64,000 nt of DNA from NCBI RefSeq assembly GCF_004217215.1, contig NZ_SHKP01000005.1, forward strand, positions 129,501 through 193,500. The letters are read 5' to 3'. The stretch is from Rivibacter subsaxonicus (GTDB lineage Bacteria > Pseudomonadota > Gammaproteobacteria > Burkholderiales > Burkholderiaceae_C). This document shows positions 12,797 to 21,582 of this stretch, piece after piece. Below the pieces are notes generated by a model. The model was not told the DNA's origin. It saw only the letters and a list, made by a program, of their open reading frames with translations, and searched no databases. Numbering within the stretch: the stretch's first letter is position 1; the number at the start of each line of letters is the position of its first letter. Made by a program: the position numbers and the translations under genes.

Positions 12797-13201
12797 ATGC
12801 AAGGCCTGCACCTGACCGCCGACCTCGCCGGCTGCCCGCGCGGCAGTGACCTGGCACTGCCGATGTTCGATCCCGCCGCGCTGCGCGCGCTCTGCGTCGC
12901 TGCGGTCGACCGCAGCGGCCTGCGCATGGTCGGCGAACGCTTCCACGGTTTCGCGCCGGAGCATGGCGAGCCGCGCGGCGTGACCGGCGTGCTGCTGCTC
13001 GCCGAGTCGCACCTGGCCGTCCACACTTGGCCCGAGATCGGCCGCGTCACGCTCGACGTATTCGTCTGCCAGCGCCACGGCGACCATGCGGCGGCCGCGC
13101 ACGGCCTGCTCGAGGAGCTGATCGCGGCCTTCGCTCCGGAGCGCGTCGAGCGGCATGCGCTGCAACGCGGCGCGACGCTGGCGGTGGAGCACAGCGCGTG
13201 A
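12797..13201 (+). CDS. speD: S-adenosylmethionine decarboxylase proenzyme
   Basis: 134 residues, the size of the short bacterial class. The self-cleavage site is [13 protein letters not shown]71 becomes the pyruvoyl cofactor after cleavage at E70-S71. The enzyme makes decarboxylated SAM, the aminopropyl donor for spermidine. A membrane-fused spermidine synthase at 21.6-23.2 kb is its likely partner. The GTG start of the next gene overlaps its TGA (GTGA), indicating translational coupling. Confidence 0.92.
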   Translation: MQGLHLTADLAGCPRGSDLALPMFDPAALRALCVAAVDRSGLRMVGERFHGFAPEHGEPRGVTGVLLLAESHLAVHTWPEIGRVTLDVFVCQRHGDHAAAAHGLLEELIAAFAPERVERHALQRGATLAVEHSA

Positions 13202-13983
13202 CGGCGGCCAGGCTGCCCGCGCTGATCCTCGCCGCTGGCCGTGGCGAAAGACTGCGGCCGCACACCGACCACACGCCCAAGCCGTTGCTGCCGGTGCGCT
13301 GCAAGCCGCTGATCGAGTGGCAACTCGCGGCGCTGGCACGCGACGGCGTGCCGCTGGCGGTCATCAACACCGCCTGGCTCGAGGAACAGTTCGAGCCGGC
13401 GCTGGGCAGCGGCACCCGCTTCGGCCTGGAACTGCGCTATTCGATGGAAGGCCGAGCCTGGGGCGGCGCGCTCGAGACCGCCGGCGGCCTGCGCAGCGCC
13501 TGGTCGCTGCTCGGCGAGCCCGAGGCCTGCTGGGTGGTCGCCGGCGACGCCTGGTTGCCCGACTTCGTCTTCGACGCCGCCGCCGCGCAGCGCTTCTTGG
13601 CAAGCGACGACGAGGTCCATCTCTGGTTGATCCCGAACCCGGCGCACCACCCGCAGGGCGATTTCCTGCTCGACGCCGAGGGCCGTGTGCACCTGGGCCA
13701 CACGGCCGCGACGCAGGCTCGTGATGCATCGCACGCGGCGCCGCCAGCGCCATCGCCAGCGGCCGCCGGCGTCGCCTCTAGTTACACCTACTCGACGGTC
13801 GGACTGTTCAAATTTGATTGCGTGGCCCACCTGCGCACGGGCGAACGCGCCGCACTGCGGCCGGTGCTGGAAGCCGCCATCGCGCGCAGTCGGGTCGGCG
13901 GCTCGCTGTACCGCGGCGAGTGGGCCGACGTCGGCACCGAGCAGCGCTGGCGGGCCCTGGAGACGAGCCCTCGCGCAGGCTGA
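13198..13983 (+). CDS. murU: Nucleotidyltransferase, MurU-like (N-acetylmuramate-1-P uridylyltransferase)
   Basis: 261 residues from a GTG inside the speD stop. The sugar-nucleotide signature ILAAGRGERLRP...TPKPLLPV is at the N-terminus, with VAGDAWLPD as the metal/nucleotide site and EWADVGTEQRW at the C-terminus. In the MurU family this makes UDP-MurNAc in peptidoglycan recycling, bypassing de novo synthesis. The partner kinase AmgK, usually adjacent, is not here; speD takes its place. An alanine/proline-rich insertion lies at about 176-200. The substrate is inferred from family resemblance. Confidence 0.75.
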   Translation: MTAARLPALILAAGRGERLRPHTDHTPKPLLPVRCKPLIEWQLAALARDGVPLAVINTAWLEEQFEPALGSGTRFGLELRYSMEGRAWGGALETAGGLRSAWSLLGEPEACWVVAGDAWLPDFVFDAAAAQRFLASDDEVHLWLIPNPAHHPQGDFLLDAEGRVHLGHTAATQARDASHAAPPAPSPAAAGVASSYTYSTVGLFKFDCVAHLRTGERAALRPVLEAAIARSRVGGSLYRGEWADVGTEQRWRALETSPRAG

Positions 13984-14015
13984 AGGAGCGCCTATTCTGT
14001 AGGTCTGGAGCATTG

Positions 14016-14717
14016 ATGAACCTCGTGGCACTGATCACCGGCGCCGCGGTGGCCGCCGCCACCGCGGCGGCAATCGAGCAACTGGCGGCTGCCGCGTTGC
14101 GCGCGCTGTGGCTCAGCGCCCGGCCCTTGTCGGGCGAGCACAGCGACTCGCGTCTCTATCACCGGCAACTGTTCTCGCCCGGCGAATCGCAGCTGTGGCC
14201 GGCCTGGGTGCTGCTCGTCTGCGCCGGGCTGGCGATCGCCGCGGCCTGGACCGGGCTCGGCGGCGCCGGCTGGCTGTGGGCCGCGGCCGGCCTGTGCTGG
14301 TTGCTCGCGCTGGCCTGGGATCTCTGGGTCTGGGAGCGTGTCGCGGCCAGCGTCAAGTTCGTGAGTTGGCGCCGCGGCTGGCGCCGCGGCCAGCGCCGGC
14401 TGGCGGTGTCGGACCTGCGCGAGGTGCACGTGATCGAGAAGCCGGTCGGCCCCGAGTGGCTGCCCTGGCGACCGCAGCTCGTCTACCTGGCGCTGGTGCA
14501 GCGCGACGGCAAGGCGATCAAGCTGCCGCGCACCGGCAGCCTGTTCGGCGCCGCCGGGCGCGTCGAGGAACTGGCCAACTTCGTGCGGATGCAGATGGAC
14601 CAGGTCAACGAGACGCGCAAGCGCATCGCCGCCGAGAAGCGGCGCGGCGCGCGCGACGCGATGCTGCAGGGCCTGCCGCCGGTCCATCCTTCGAACCGGC
14701 CGCAGACGGGGCTCTGA
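14016..14717 (+). CDS. Conserved membrane protein of unknown function
   Basis: 233 residues from an ATG preceded by GGAG. There is a hydrophobic N-terminal segment (3-30) and two further membrane helices at about 65-110 (WPAWVLLVCAGLAIAAAW, then WLWAAAGLCWLLALAWDLW). A basic region RRGWRRGQRRL follows, then a cytoplasmic domain with a beta-rich part (VHVIEKP...) and a charged C-terminal helix. I do not recognise the family. It lies 32 bp after the MurU-like gene in the same direction. Confidence 0.75.
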   Translation: MNLVALITGAAVAAATAAAIEQLAAAALRALWLSARPLSGEHSDSRLYHRQLFSPGESQLWPAWVLLVCAGLAIAAAWTGLGGAGWLWAAAGLCWLLALAWDLWVWERVAASVKFVSWRRGWRRGQRRLAVSDLREVHVIEKPVGPEWLPWRPQLVYLALVQRDGKAIKLPRTGSLFGAAGRVEELANFVRMQMDQVNETRKRIAAEKRRGARDAMLQGLPPVHPSNRPQTGL

Positions 14718-14756
14718 ACCGGCCCCGCGCTCGGAGCGCCCCGGCGCGTCCGGCGC

Positions 14757-15749
14757 CTACTCCGCCAGAGCCTTGGTGATGCCGTCGATGCGCTCGAGCA
14801 CCGCGGCATCGAGCTTCGGCGCGACCTCGAGCGCCTTCAGGTTGTCCTGCAACTGGCTCAGCTTGCTGGCGCCGAGGATCACCGTGCTGACGCGCGGATT
14901 GCGGTGGACCCAGGCCAGCGCCAGCTGCGCAACGTTGCAGCCCAGGTCGGCGGCCACGCCCTCGAGCTCGCCGACCGCCTTGTTCTTGGCGGCATCGGTG
15001 AGCCCCTCGCGCAGGAAGGCCATGCTCTCGAGCGCGCCACGGCTGCCCTCGGGGATGCCGGCCTTGTACTTGCCGGTCAGCAGGCCCGAGGCGAGCGGGC
15101 TCCAGGTGGTCAGGCCGAGGCCGGTGTCCTCGTAGAGCCGGGCGTACTCCTGCTCCACGCGCTTGCGGTGGAACAGGTGGTACTGCGGCTGCTCCATCAC
15201 CGGCTTGTGCCAGCCATGGCGGTCGGCGATCTGCCAGGCGGCGCGGATCTCTTCGGCGGTCCATTCGCTGGTGCCCCAGTACAGCACCTTGCCCTGCTCG
15301 ATCATGTCGTTCATCGCGCGCACCGTCTCCTCGATCGGCGTGTGCGGGTCGGCGCGGTGGCAGAAGACGAGGTCGATGTGGTCCATCTGCATGCGCTGCA
15401 GCGCGCCGTCGATGGCCTGCATCAGGTACTTGCGGTTGAGCGTGTCCTGGCCGTTGATGCGCGGCGGCTGGCCCGGCTTGGCGCGGCCCAGGCCCCAGTA
15501 GAACTTGGTCGAGACCAGGTAGTCGAGGCGCGGCTTGCCGAGCTGCTTGAAGGCCTCGCCCATGATCGTCTCGCTGCGGCCGTTGGCGTAGATCTCGGCG
15601 TTGTCGAAGAAGTTGATGCCGGCGTCGAGCGCGGCCGCGAGCATCTCGCGCGCCGAGGCCACGTCGACCTGGTTGTGATAGGTGACCCACGAGCCGAGCG
15701 AGAGCGCGCTCACCTGAAGGCCCGAGCGGCCCAGACGACGGTATTGCAT
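14757..15749 (-). CDS. Aldo/keto reductase (voltage-gated K+ channel beta-subunit-like)
   Basis: 330 residues from [19 protein letters not shown], chosen because AAGGAG lies 6 bp before this ATG. The AKR TIM-barrel signatures are present: [14 protein letters not shown] (catalytic Asp/Tyr), [13 protein letters not shown] (catalytic His), and a C-terminal NADPH site [14 protein letters not shown]. Sequence features such as WTAEEI and [19 protein letters not shown] fit the Kv-beta-like subgroup. It reduces aldehydes or ketones with NADPH; the substrate is unknown. It is divergent from pepP. Confidence 0.93.
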   Translation of the reverse strand: MQYRRLGRSGLQVSALSLGSWVTYHNQVDVASAREMLAAALDAGINFFDNAEIYANGRSETIMGEAFKQLGKPRLDYLVSTKFYWGLGRAKPGQPPRINGQDTLNRKYLMQAIDGALQRMQMDHIDLVFCHRADPHTPIEETVRAMNDMIEQGKVLYWGTSEWTAEEIRAAWQIADRHGWHKPVMEQPQYHLFHRKRVEQEYARLYEDTGLGLTTWSPLASGLLTGKYKAGIPEGSRGALESMAFLREGLTDAAKNKAVGELEGVAADLGCNVAQLALAWVHRNPRVSTVILGASKLSQLQDNLKALEVAPKLDAAVLERIDGITKALAE

Positions 15750-15878
15750 GTTGTTCTCCTTGAGCAATGGAAAGCGTGACGGGTTGCCGACCGCCGCCGA
15801 ACTCGCAAAGCGGCCGGCGATCTAGACTGAGTCCGCAAGCGTAGCCATTCGGCGCCGACCCTGCCCGCCCGAGCCCTC

Positions 15879-17249
15879 ATGACCTCCTCGTCCCCCGCCC
15901 ATGTCCAGCGCCGTCAGCGCACCGCCGCCCGGCTCGCCGCCGCAGGTGGCGGCGTGCTGGTGCTGCCGACCGCGCGCGTGCTGCTGCGCAACGGCAGCGA
16001 CAACACCCATGTGTTTCGCGCCGACAGCCGCTTCCTCTACCTGAGCGGCTTCGCCGAGCCCGACAGCTGGCTGCTGCTCGACGCCAGCGGTCGCAGCCTG
16101 CTGCTGTGTCCGCCGCGCGACCCCGAGCGCGAGCTGTGGGACGGCGTTCGACTCGGCCCCGAGGCGGCGCCGTCCGCGCTCGCCGTCGATGCCGCGCGCC
16201 CGACCGAGGCCCTGCACGACACGCTGGTCGAATGGCTGGCCGACCAGCCCGCGGTCTGGTGGCCCTTCGATGCCGAGCACGCGGCGGCCCCGATCCATGC
16301 CGCGCTCGACGCGCTGCGGGCCAAGAGCCGCGCCGGCGTGCAGACCCCGCCGCGGCTGTGCGACGCTGCGCCGCTGATCGACGAGTTGCGCCTGTTCAAG
16401 GACGGCGTTGAAGCCGAGCTGATGCGCCGCGCCGGCCGCATTGGCGCCTCCGGCCACCGGCGTGCGATGCAGGCCTGCAAGCCCGGCCTGCGCGAGCACC
16501 AGCTCGAGGCCGAGCTGCTCTATGCCTTTCGCCATGCCGGCGCCAGCGGCCCGTCCTACGAAAGCATCGTCGCCGCAGGCCCCAACGCCTGCATCCTCCA
16601 CTACGCCGCCGGTTATGCCGAGCTCAAGGCCGGCGAGCTGTGCCTGATCGATGCCGGCGCCGAGGTCGAGGGCTATGCCAGCGACATCACACGCACCTTC
16701 CCGGTCGATGGCCGCTTCACGCCGGCCCAGCGCGAACTCTACGAGCTGGTGGTCGCGGCACAGGAAGCGGCGATCGCCGTGACCCGCCCCGGCGCCCGCA
16801 AGCAGGACGGCCACTGGGCCGCGGTGCGCGTACTCTCGCAGGGCATGCTCGACCTCGGCCTGCTCGCGCGCGACGCGGTCGGTGGCCTCGACGACGTGAT
16901 CGAGCAGGCCGCCTACCAGCGCTTCTACATGCACGGCACCGGCCACTGGCTGGGCCTGGACGTGCACGACCCGGGCGACTACCTGGCACGCGACGAGGCG
17001 CCCGTCGAGCAGCCCGACGGCTTCGGCAAGCGCGTGGTACGCCATCCCTCGCGCCTGCTGCAGCCGGGCATGGCGCTGACCATCGAGCCCGGCATCTACG
17101 TGCGGCCGGCCGCTGACGTGGCCGAGCGCTGGTGGAACATCGGCATCCGCATCGAGGACGACGTGCTCGTCACCGACGGCGGCTGCGAACTGCTCTCGCG
17201 CGAGGTGCCCGTCGCCGCCGACGAGATCGAGGCGCTGATGCGCGCCTGA
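15879..17249 (+). CDS. pepP: Xaa-Pro aminopeptidase (aminopeptidase P)
   Basis: 456 residues with an N-terminal creatinase-like domain and a C-terminal pita-bread fold. The metal ligands are visible: IDAGAEVEGYASDITRTF (two Asp), HGTGHWLGLDVHDPG (His), TIEPGIYV (Glu) and IRIEDDVLV (Glu). It removes N-terminal residues that precede proline. There is no signal peptide, so it is cytoplasmic. The diguanylate cyclase gene starts 31 bp downstream. Confidence 0.95.
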   Translation: MTSSSPAHVQRRQRTAARLAAAGGGVLVLPTARVLLRNGSDNTHVFRADSRFLYLSGFAEPDSWLLLDASGRSLLLCPPRDPERELWDGVRLGPEAAPSALAVDAARPTEALHDTLVEWLADQPAVWWPFDAEHAAAPIHAALDALRAKSRAGVQTPPRLCDAAPLIDELRLFKDGVEAELMRRAGRIGASGHRRAMQACKPGLREHQLEAELLYAFRHAGASGPSYESIVAAGPNACILHYAAGYAELKAGELCLIDAGAEVEGYASDITRTFPVDGRFTPAQRELYELVVAAQEAAIAVTRPGARKQDGHWAAVRVLSQGMLDLGLLARDAVGGLDDVIEQAAYQRFYMHGTGHWLGLDVHDPGDYLARDEAPVEQPDGFGKRVVRHPSRLLQPGMALTIEPGIYVRPAADVAERWWNIGIRIEDDVLVTDGGCELLSREVPVAADEIEALMRA

Positions 17250-17280
17250 GCCGACCCGCCTTCGACAACAGCTTGCCCGC

Positions 17281-18768
17281 ATGACCCCGCCGATCACCGC
17301 CGCCGTCACCGCCACCCATCCCGACCTGATGTTCGACCTCGCGCCAGTCTCGCTCTGGCTCGAGGACTACAGCGCACTGAAGCGGCTGTTCGATGGCTGG
17401 CGTGCCGAGGGTGTCAGCGACCTGCGCGCCCACCTGCGTGCCGACCCGGCGCGGATCGCCAGCTGCAGCCACTCGATCCGCATCCTCAAGGTCAACCGGC
17501 GCACGCTCGAGCTCTACGCCGCCGCCTCGCTCGACGAGCTGGTGGCGCGCCTGCCCGAGGTCTTTCGCGACGACATGCTCGACCAGCATGTGGAGGAGCT
17601 GGCGCAGCTGTGGGAGGGCCGGCGCCACTTCGAGAGCCGCAGCGTCAACTACGCGCTGGACGGCCGCCGCATCGAGATCCAGCTCGGTGCGACGGTGCTG
17701 CCCGGGCACGAGGCCGACTGGTCGCGCGTGCTGCTGGCGATCGAGGACATCACCGAGCGCAACGCCGCGCAGCGCGCGATCGCCGCCAGCGAGGACTACG
17801 CACGCGGGCTGTTCGAGCATTCGCCGGTCTCGCTGTGGGTCGAGGACTTCAGCGTCATCAAGAGCCTGCTCGACGAGCTGCGCGAGCAGGGCATCAGCGA
17901 CTTCCGCACCTTCGTCGACGTGCATCCGGAATTCGTCGAGCGCTGCCTGGCCGAGATCCGCGTGATCGACGTCAACCGCCAGACGCTCTCCATGTTCGGC
18001 GCGCCCGACAAGCCCACGCTGCTGCGCTCGCTCGGCCGCGTCTTCCGCGACGAGATGGCCAGCCACTTCAAGGAGCAGCTGATCGAGCTATGGCAGGGCA
18101 AGCTGCTGCAGCAGCGAGAGACCGTGAACTACTCGCTCGGCGGCGAGACGGTCAACGTGCTGCTGCAGTTCTCGGTGCTGCCGGGCCACGAGGCGAGCTG
18201 GGACCTGGTGCTGGTCTCGCTGACCGACATCACCGCGCGCAAGAAGGCCGAGGCCTACCTGGAGTTCCTTGGCAAGCACGACGTGCTGACCAAGCTGCGC
18301 AACCGCAGCTTCTTCAACGACGAGCTGGTGCGGCTCGAGCGCCGCGGCCCGTGGCCCATCACGGTGCTGGTGGCCGACCTCAACGGGCTGAAGAGCGTCA
18401 ACGACGAGTCCGGCCATGCCGGCGGCGACGCACTGCTGCGCCGCGCCGGCGAGGTGTTCAGCAAGGCGATCGACGGCCCGGCCTGCGTGGCACGCATTGG
18501 CGGCGACGAGTTCGCGCTGCTACTGCCCGGCATGGACGAGCGCGCGACGCCAGCACTGCTGGCCCGCATCGACGAACTGGTCGAGGTCAACAACCAGTTC
18601 TACGGCGCACCCCGCCTGCACTTCTCGATCGGCTGCGCCACGGCCCAGCAGGGCGAGCGTCTCGAGACGGCGCTGCACCGGGCCGACCAGCAGATGTATG
18701 CGGAGAAGAAGGCCTTCTACGCGGCGGGCGGGCACGAGCGGCGGCACGGCGCGCCGACGGTGAGCTGA
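17281..18768 (+). CDS. PAS-PAS-GGDEF diguanylate cyclase
   Basis: 495 residues. Two tandem PAS-like domains (about 15-160 and 175-320) each open with a near-identical SPVSLWxEDFS / APVSLWLEDYS motif, suggesting internal duplication. The GGDEF domain (about 335-480) has an intact GGDEF at 407-411. No RxxD inhibitory site lies five residues before it (the sequence there is DGPACVARI), so product inhibition is unlikely. There are no membrane segments. It makes cyclic di-GMP from two GTP; the PAS ligand is unknown. Confidence 0.93.
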   Translation: MTPPITAAVTATHPDLMFDLAPVSLWLEDYSALKRLFDGWRAEGVSDLRAHLRADPARIASCSHSIRILKVNRRTLELYAAASLDELVARLPEVFRDDMLDQHVEELAQLWEGRRHFESRSVNYALDGRRIEIQLGATVLPGHEADWSRVLLAIEDITERNAAQRAIAASEDYARGLFEHSPVSLWVEDFSVIKSLLDELREQGISDFRTFVDVHPEFVERCLAEIRVIDVNRQTLSMFGAPDKPTLLRSLGRVFRDEMASHFKEQLIELWQGKLLQQRETVNYSLGGETVNVLLQFSVLPGHEASWDLVLVSLTDITARKKAEAYLEFLGKHDVLTKLRNRSFFNDELVRLERRGPWPITVLVADLNGLKSVNDESGHAGGDALLRRAGEVFSKAIDGPACVARIGGDEFALLLPGMDERATPALLARIDELVEVNNQFYGAPRLHFSIGCATAQQGERLETALHRADQQMYAEKKAFYAAGGHERRHGAPTVS

Positions 18769-18860
18769 GCGCTCGTCGATCTTCCCCGCGTTTGCGTATT
18801 GCGTATTGCGTGAGGCCGGGACCCGGCGCGTCCTGACAAGGTCAGTCAGCGCGACCGCGG

Positions 18861-18890
18861 CAGCGGCAGCGGCAGCGGCAGCGGCAGCGG
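18861..18890. repeat. five perfect CAGCGG hexanucleotide repeats
   Basis: Five head-to-tail CAGCGG copies between the convergent diguanylate cyclase and DUF2788 genes. It may be slippage-prone; no hairpin with a U-tract is seen. Confidence 0.85.
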
Positions 18891-18901
18891 AGGAGAGAAG
18901 G

Positions 18902-19123
18902 TCACTCGATCCCCAACGCCCAGGCAATGACGTTCTTCGCCACGAATCCGAAGATGCCGAAGGCCAGCACGACGAACAGCACGAAGGTGCCGAAGCGCCC
19001 CGCCTTCGACTCGCGAGCCAGCTGCGCGATCACGAACAGCATGTAGACGATGAACGCGCCGACGCCGATCGTCAGGCCGAAGCGCGCGATCTGCTCCTCC
19101 GTGAAACCGCCGAGCTCAGTCAT
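18902..19123 (-). CDS. DUF2788 small membrane protein
   Basis: 73 residues. Two membrane helices (about 15-35 and 47-68) flank the conserved segment QLARESKAGRFGTFVLF, ending NVIAWALGIE. This matches the DUF2788 family of small inner-membrane proteins in Betaproteobacteria, whose function is unknown. Its ATG overlaps the TGA of the DUF2189 gene (ATGA), so the two are co-translated. Confidence 0.85.
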   Translation of the reverse strand: MTELGGFTEEQIARFGLTIGVGAFIVYMLFVIAQLARESKAGRFGTFVLFVVLAFGIFGFVAKNVIAWALGIE

Positions 19124-19872
19124 CGCTGGCCCTCCGGCGCCAGCGCGCGGTACGCATGCCAGCTCGCATGGCCGAGCCACGGCACGATGAGGACCAGGCC
19201 GAACAGCGCCGTCGCCAGCCCGAGCCCGACCAGGCCCATGATCAACGCCGCCCACAGCGCGCAGGGGCCCGGGTACTCGACCACCGCGCGCCAGCTCGCC
19301 ACGATCGCGTCGCCGACGCCGGCCTCGCGACGGTCGACCAGCAGCGGCATCGCGACCACGCTGGAGGCGAACACCGGCGCCGCGAGCAGCCCGCCCATCA
19401 GCAGCCAGACCTCGAACAGACCGAACACGCCGGGTGCCAGCATCACGTGGCGCACGAAGTCGATCGGCGCGCGGATCGGCACGCCGGCAAAGCCGGTGAT
19501 CAGCGCCGCGGAGGTGAAGACCCAGCCGGTGCCGGCCGCCGCCAGCCCGAGGCCGAAGAGCACCAGCCGACGATCGAAGGAACCCCAGATGCCGGCCACC
19601 CGCGCCATGCCCGAGGCGCGGCCCAGTTCGCGCGCACGGCTCATCGCGTAGAGCCCGGTCGCCAGCACCGGCGCCACCAGCAGGAAGCCCGAGAAGGCAC
19701 CGGCGAGCACCCAGAAGCGATCGTGCGCGAGCTTGAACAGCAGCGCGCCGAAGGCCGCGCACAGCACGCCATGGGCCAGGCTCGCCAGCGGCGTGGCCCA
19801 CAGGTCGCGCCAGCCGGCGGCGAGCCAACCGAAGGGCGAGGCGAGCGTGACGACCGGCGGCGGCGGGTTCAT
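19120..19872 (-). CDS. DUF2189 integral membrane protein
   Basis: 250 residues with six or so hydrophobic helices. The N-terminal PFGWLAAGWRDLWATPLASLAHGVL and the C-terminal WLGHASWHAYRAL are typical of DUF2189 proteins. The family has no assigned function; in several bacteria it lies near terminal-oxidase genes, but not here. It follows the FAD lipoprotein gene by 9 bp and overlaps DUF2788. Confidence 0.85.
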   Translation of the reverse strand: MNPPPPVVTLASPFGWLAAGWRDLWATPLASLAHGVLCAAFGALLFKLAHDRFWVLAGAFSGFLLVAPVLATGLYAMSRARELGRASGMARVAGIWGSFDRRLVLFGLGLAAAGTGWVFTSAALITGFAGVPIRAPIDFVRHVMLAPGVFGLFEVWLLMGGLLAAPVFASSVVAMPLLVDRREAGVGDAIVASWRAVVEYPGPCALWAALIMGLVGLGLATALFGLVLIVPWLGHASWHAYRALAPEGQR

Positions 19873-19881
19873 TGGTGCATC

Positions 19882-21582
19882 CTAACGGCGAGCCCGTCCG
19901 GCGCCGGCGAGCGCGCGCCCCACGCCCTCGCCGGCCAGCGTGCCGCGCGTGAAGGCCTCTTCGAAGACCGAGTAGGCCGACAGATCGGCATGCGCAAAGG
20001 CGAGCCGCGAGGTCGCGTCGCGCGCCGCCAGCGCGGCCAGCGCCGGATCGCCGCGCAGCCCAGGCGTCGGGATCGCCATCGCGTGGCCGTAGCGCATCAG
20101 GTCGATGCGATCGACGCGGCGCGCGATGTCGGCGTGCGCAACGCCGAGGTCCTCGAGCACCGCGCGGGCCCAGTCCTGCCAGGACCGTTGCAGCAGCGCG
20201 CCGCGGTTGGCCGCGAGCTCGGCGGCGCTGTCGCCGCCAAGCGCCCAGTAGTGCGTCAGCACGGTGGGGCCGGGACGCGGATCGAGCGTCTGGTGGCGCG
20301 CGTCGACATAGCCCAGCGCCGGGCTCGCGTGCAGCACGTTGTCCCAGGCCGGCGCCACGCCGGCGCGCGCCAGCAGCGGCTCGCGCAGGTGCAGGTTGCT
20401 CACCAGCCAGGGCGCGTAGCGCAGGTGCGCGGCGGCGGCCGCGAGGGCCGGCGGCAGCGGGTCGATCAGGTGCGCGGCGATGAACAGCGGCAGCGCGACG
20501 ATCACGCGTTGCGCGACCCAGCGTTCGGGCTCGCCGTCCGCGGCGATCGCCTCGACCTCCACCTCGTGCCGACCGGGCGCGATGCGCCGCACCACGCGGC
20601 CGGTGTGCAGCCGTTCGGCGCCGATGTCGGCGGCCAGCCGCCGCGTGAGCCAGGCATTGCCCTCGGGCCAGGTCAGCACGGCGTCGTGCGCCTGCTCGTC
20701 GTCCTGCGCGCCGGGCGCGTGAAAGCCGTGCCGGCTCGCGAAGTAGTGGAGGCCGGCCCAGGCCGAGACCTGATGCGCGCCGGCGCCGTAGTCGTCGCGG
20801 CAGCAGTAGTCGAGGTACCAGCGCAGCGCCGGGTCGCGGTGGCCGCGCGCGTCGAGCCAGGCGGCGAAGGGCTCGGCATCGAGCGCGGCCAGGCCGGCGC
20901 TCCACGGGCTGCGCAGCGTCGGCATCGAGAAGGCCAGCGTGCGCCGCGCCGCGTCGACCTCGTCGGCGAAGCGCCGCAGCGCGGCCAGCGTGGCCGGCGT
21001 GGCGTCCTGCAGCGGCAGCAGGCCCTCGATCCACTGCGCGCCCTGCGCGCCGTTCACGAACAGCCGTTCCTGTGGCGCGTGGGCGAGGTAGCGTTCGTCC
21101 CAGACGGTGCGGCCGAGTTCGCTGCGCGCCAGGCCCAGCTCGTGCAGCCACTCGCCGAGTTCGCGCGCCTGCGCGCCCGGCAGCGGCAGGTAGTGCGCGC
21201 CGAGCGGGCAGTCGATGCCGCCGATGCGGTGGCCGCGCGCATTGCCGCCGACCTCGTCCTCGAGTTCGAGCAGCGCGAAATCGTCGATGCCGGCGCGTTG
21301 CAGCGCGCGCACCGCGGCCAGGCCGGCGACGCCGCCGCCGGCAATCAGCACCGAGACACGGCGCGGCGGCCCGCCGGCGACTGGGTCGGATGCCGCGCCG
21401 TCGCGCGGCGCATGGCTGTGCTGATCACGCAGCGCATGGCCGCGTTGATCACGCAGCGCATGTCCGCGCTGGTGCGAGGCGCCGAGCCAGCCGCCGTCGA
21501 AGCCGGGTTCGGCCGCAGGCCGGCCGCAGCCCGTCAGCGCGCCAGCGCCGAGCGCCGCGGCCAGCAGATCGCGCCGCCTCAA
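19882..21582 (-). CDS. FAD-dependent amine-oxidase-like protein with Tat/lipoprotein signal
   Basis: 566 residues from a TTG that overlaps the TGA of the upstream spermidine-synthase-like gene (TTGA). The first residues RRRDLLAAALGAGALTGC combine a twin-arginine-like motif with a lipobox, so a folded, cofactor-loaded protein anchored outside the inner membrane is predicted. The Rossmann FAD motif is VLIAGGGVAGLAAVRAL at about 75-95, with ELEDEVGGNARGHRIGG after it. Before the FAD domain is an 8-residue repeat (GHALRDQR). It resembles amine oxidases/phytoene-dehydrogenase-like flavoproteins. Coupling with an aminopropyltransferase makes a polyamine-type substrate tempting, but this is inference. 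Confidence 0.82.
   Translation of the reverse strand: MRRRDLLAAALGAGALTGCGRPAAEPGFDGGWLGASHQRGHALRDQRGHALRDQHSHAPRDGAASDPVAGGPPRRVSVLIAGGGVAGLAAVRALQRAGIDDFALLELEDEVGGNARGHRIGGIDCPLGAHYLPLPGAQARELGEWLHELGLARSELGRTVWDERYLAHAPQERLFVNGAQGAQWIEGLLPLQDATPATLAALRRFADEVDAARRTLAFSMPTLRSPWSAGLAALDAEPFAAWLDARGHRDPALRWYLDYCCRDDYGAGAHQVSAWAGLHYFASRHGFHAPGAQDDEQAHDAVLTWPEGNAWLTRRLAADIGAERLHTGRVVRRIAPGRHEVEVEAIAADGEPERWVAQRVIVALPLFIAAHLIDPLPPALAAAAAHLRYAPWLVSNLHLREPLLARAGVAPAWDNVLHASPALGYVDARHQTLDPRPGPTVLTHYWALGGDSAAELAANRGALLQRSWQDWARAVLEDLGVAHADIARRVDRIDLMRYGHAMAIPTPGLRGDPALAALAARDATSRLAFAHADLSAYSVFEEAFTRGTLAGEGVGRALAGAGRARR
21422..21475 (-). repeat. 24-bp tandem repeat inside the FAD protein gene
   Basis: Units beginning TGATCACGCAGCGCATG recur exactly 24 bp apart (21422 and 21446). 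They encode QRGHALRD-type octapeptides, with a third degenerate copy (QHSHAPRD) beside them. The repeat sits between the lipobox and the FAD domain, so copy number can change without a frameshift. Confidence 0.8.

Noticed and set aside
18861-18890. CAGCGG repeats as a CRISPR or transposon end
   Set aside because: Head-to-tail hexamers without spacers, inverted ends or flanking duplication; a simple microsatellite.
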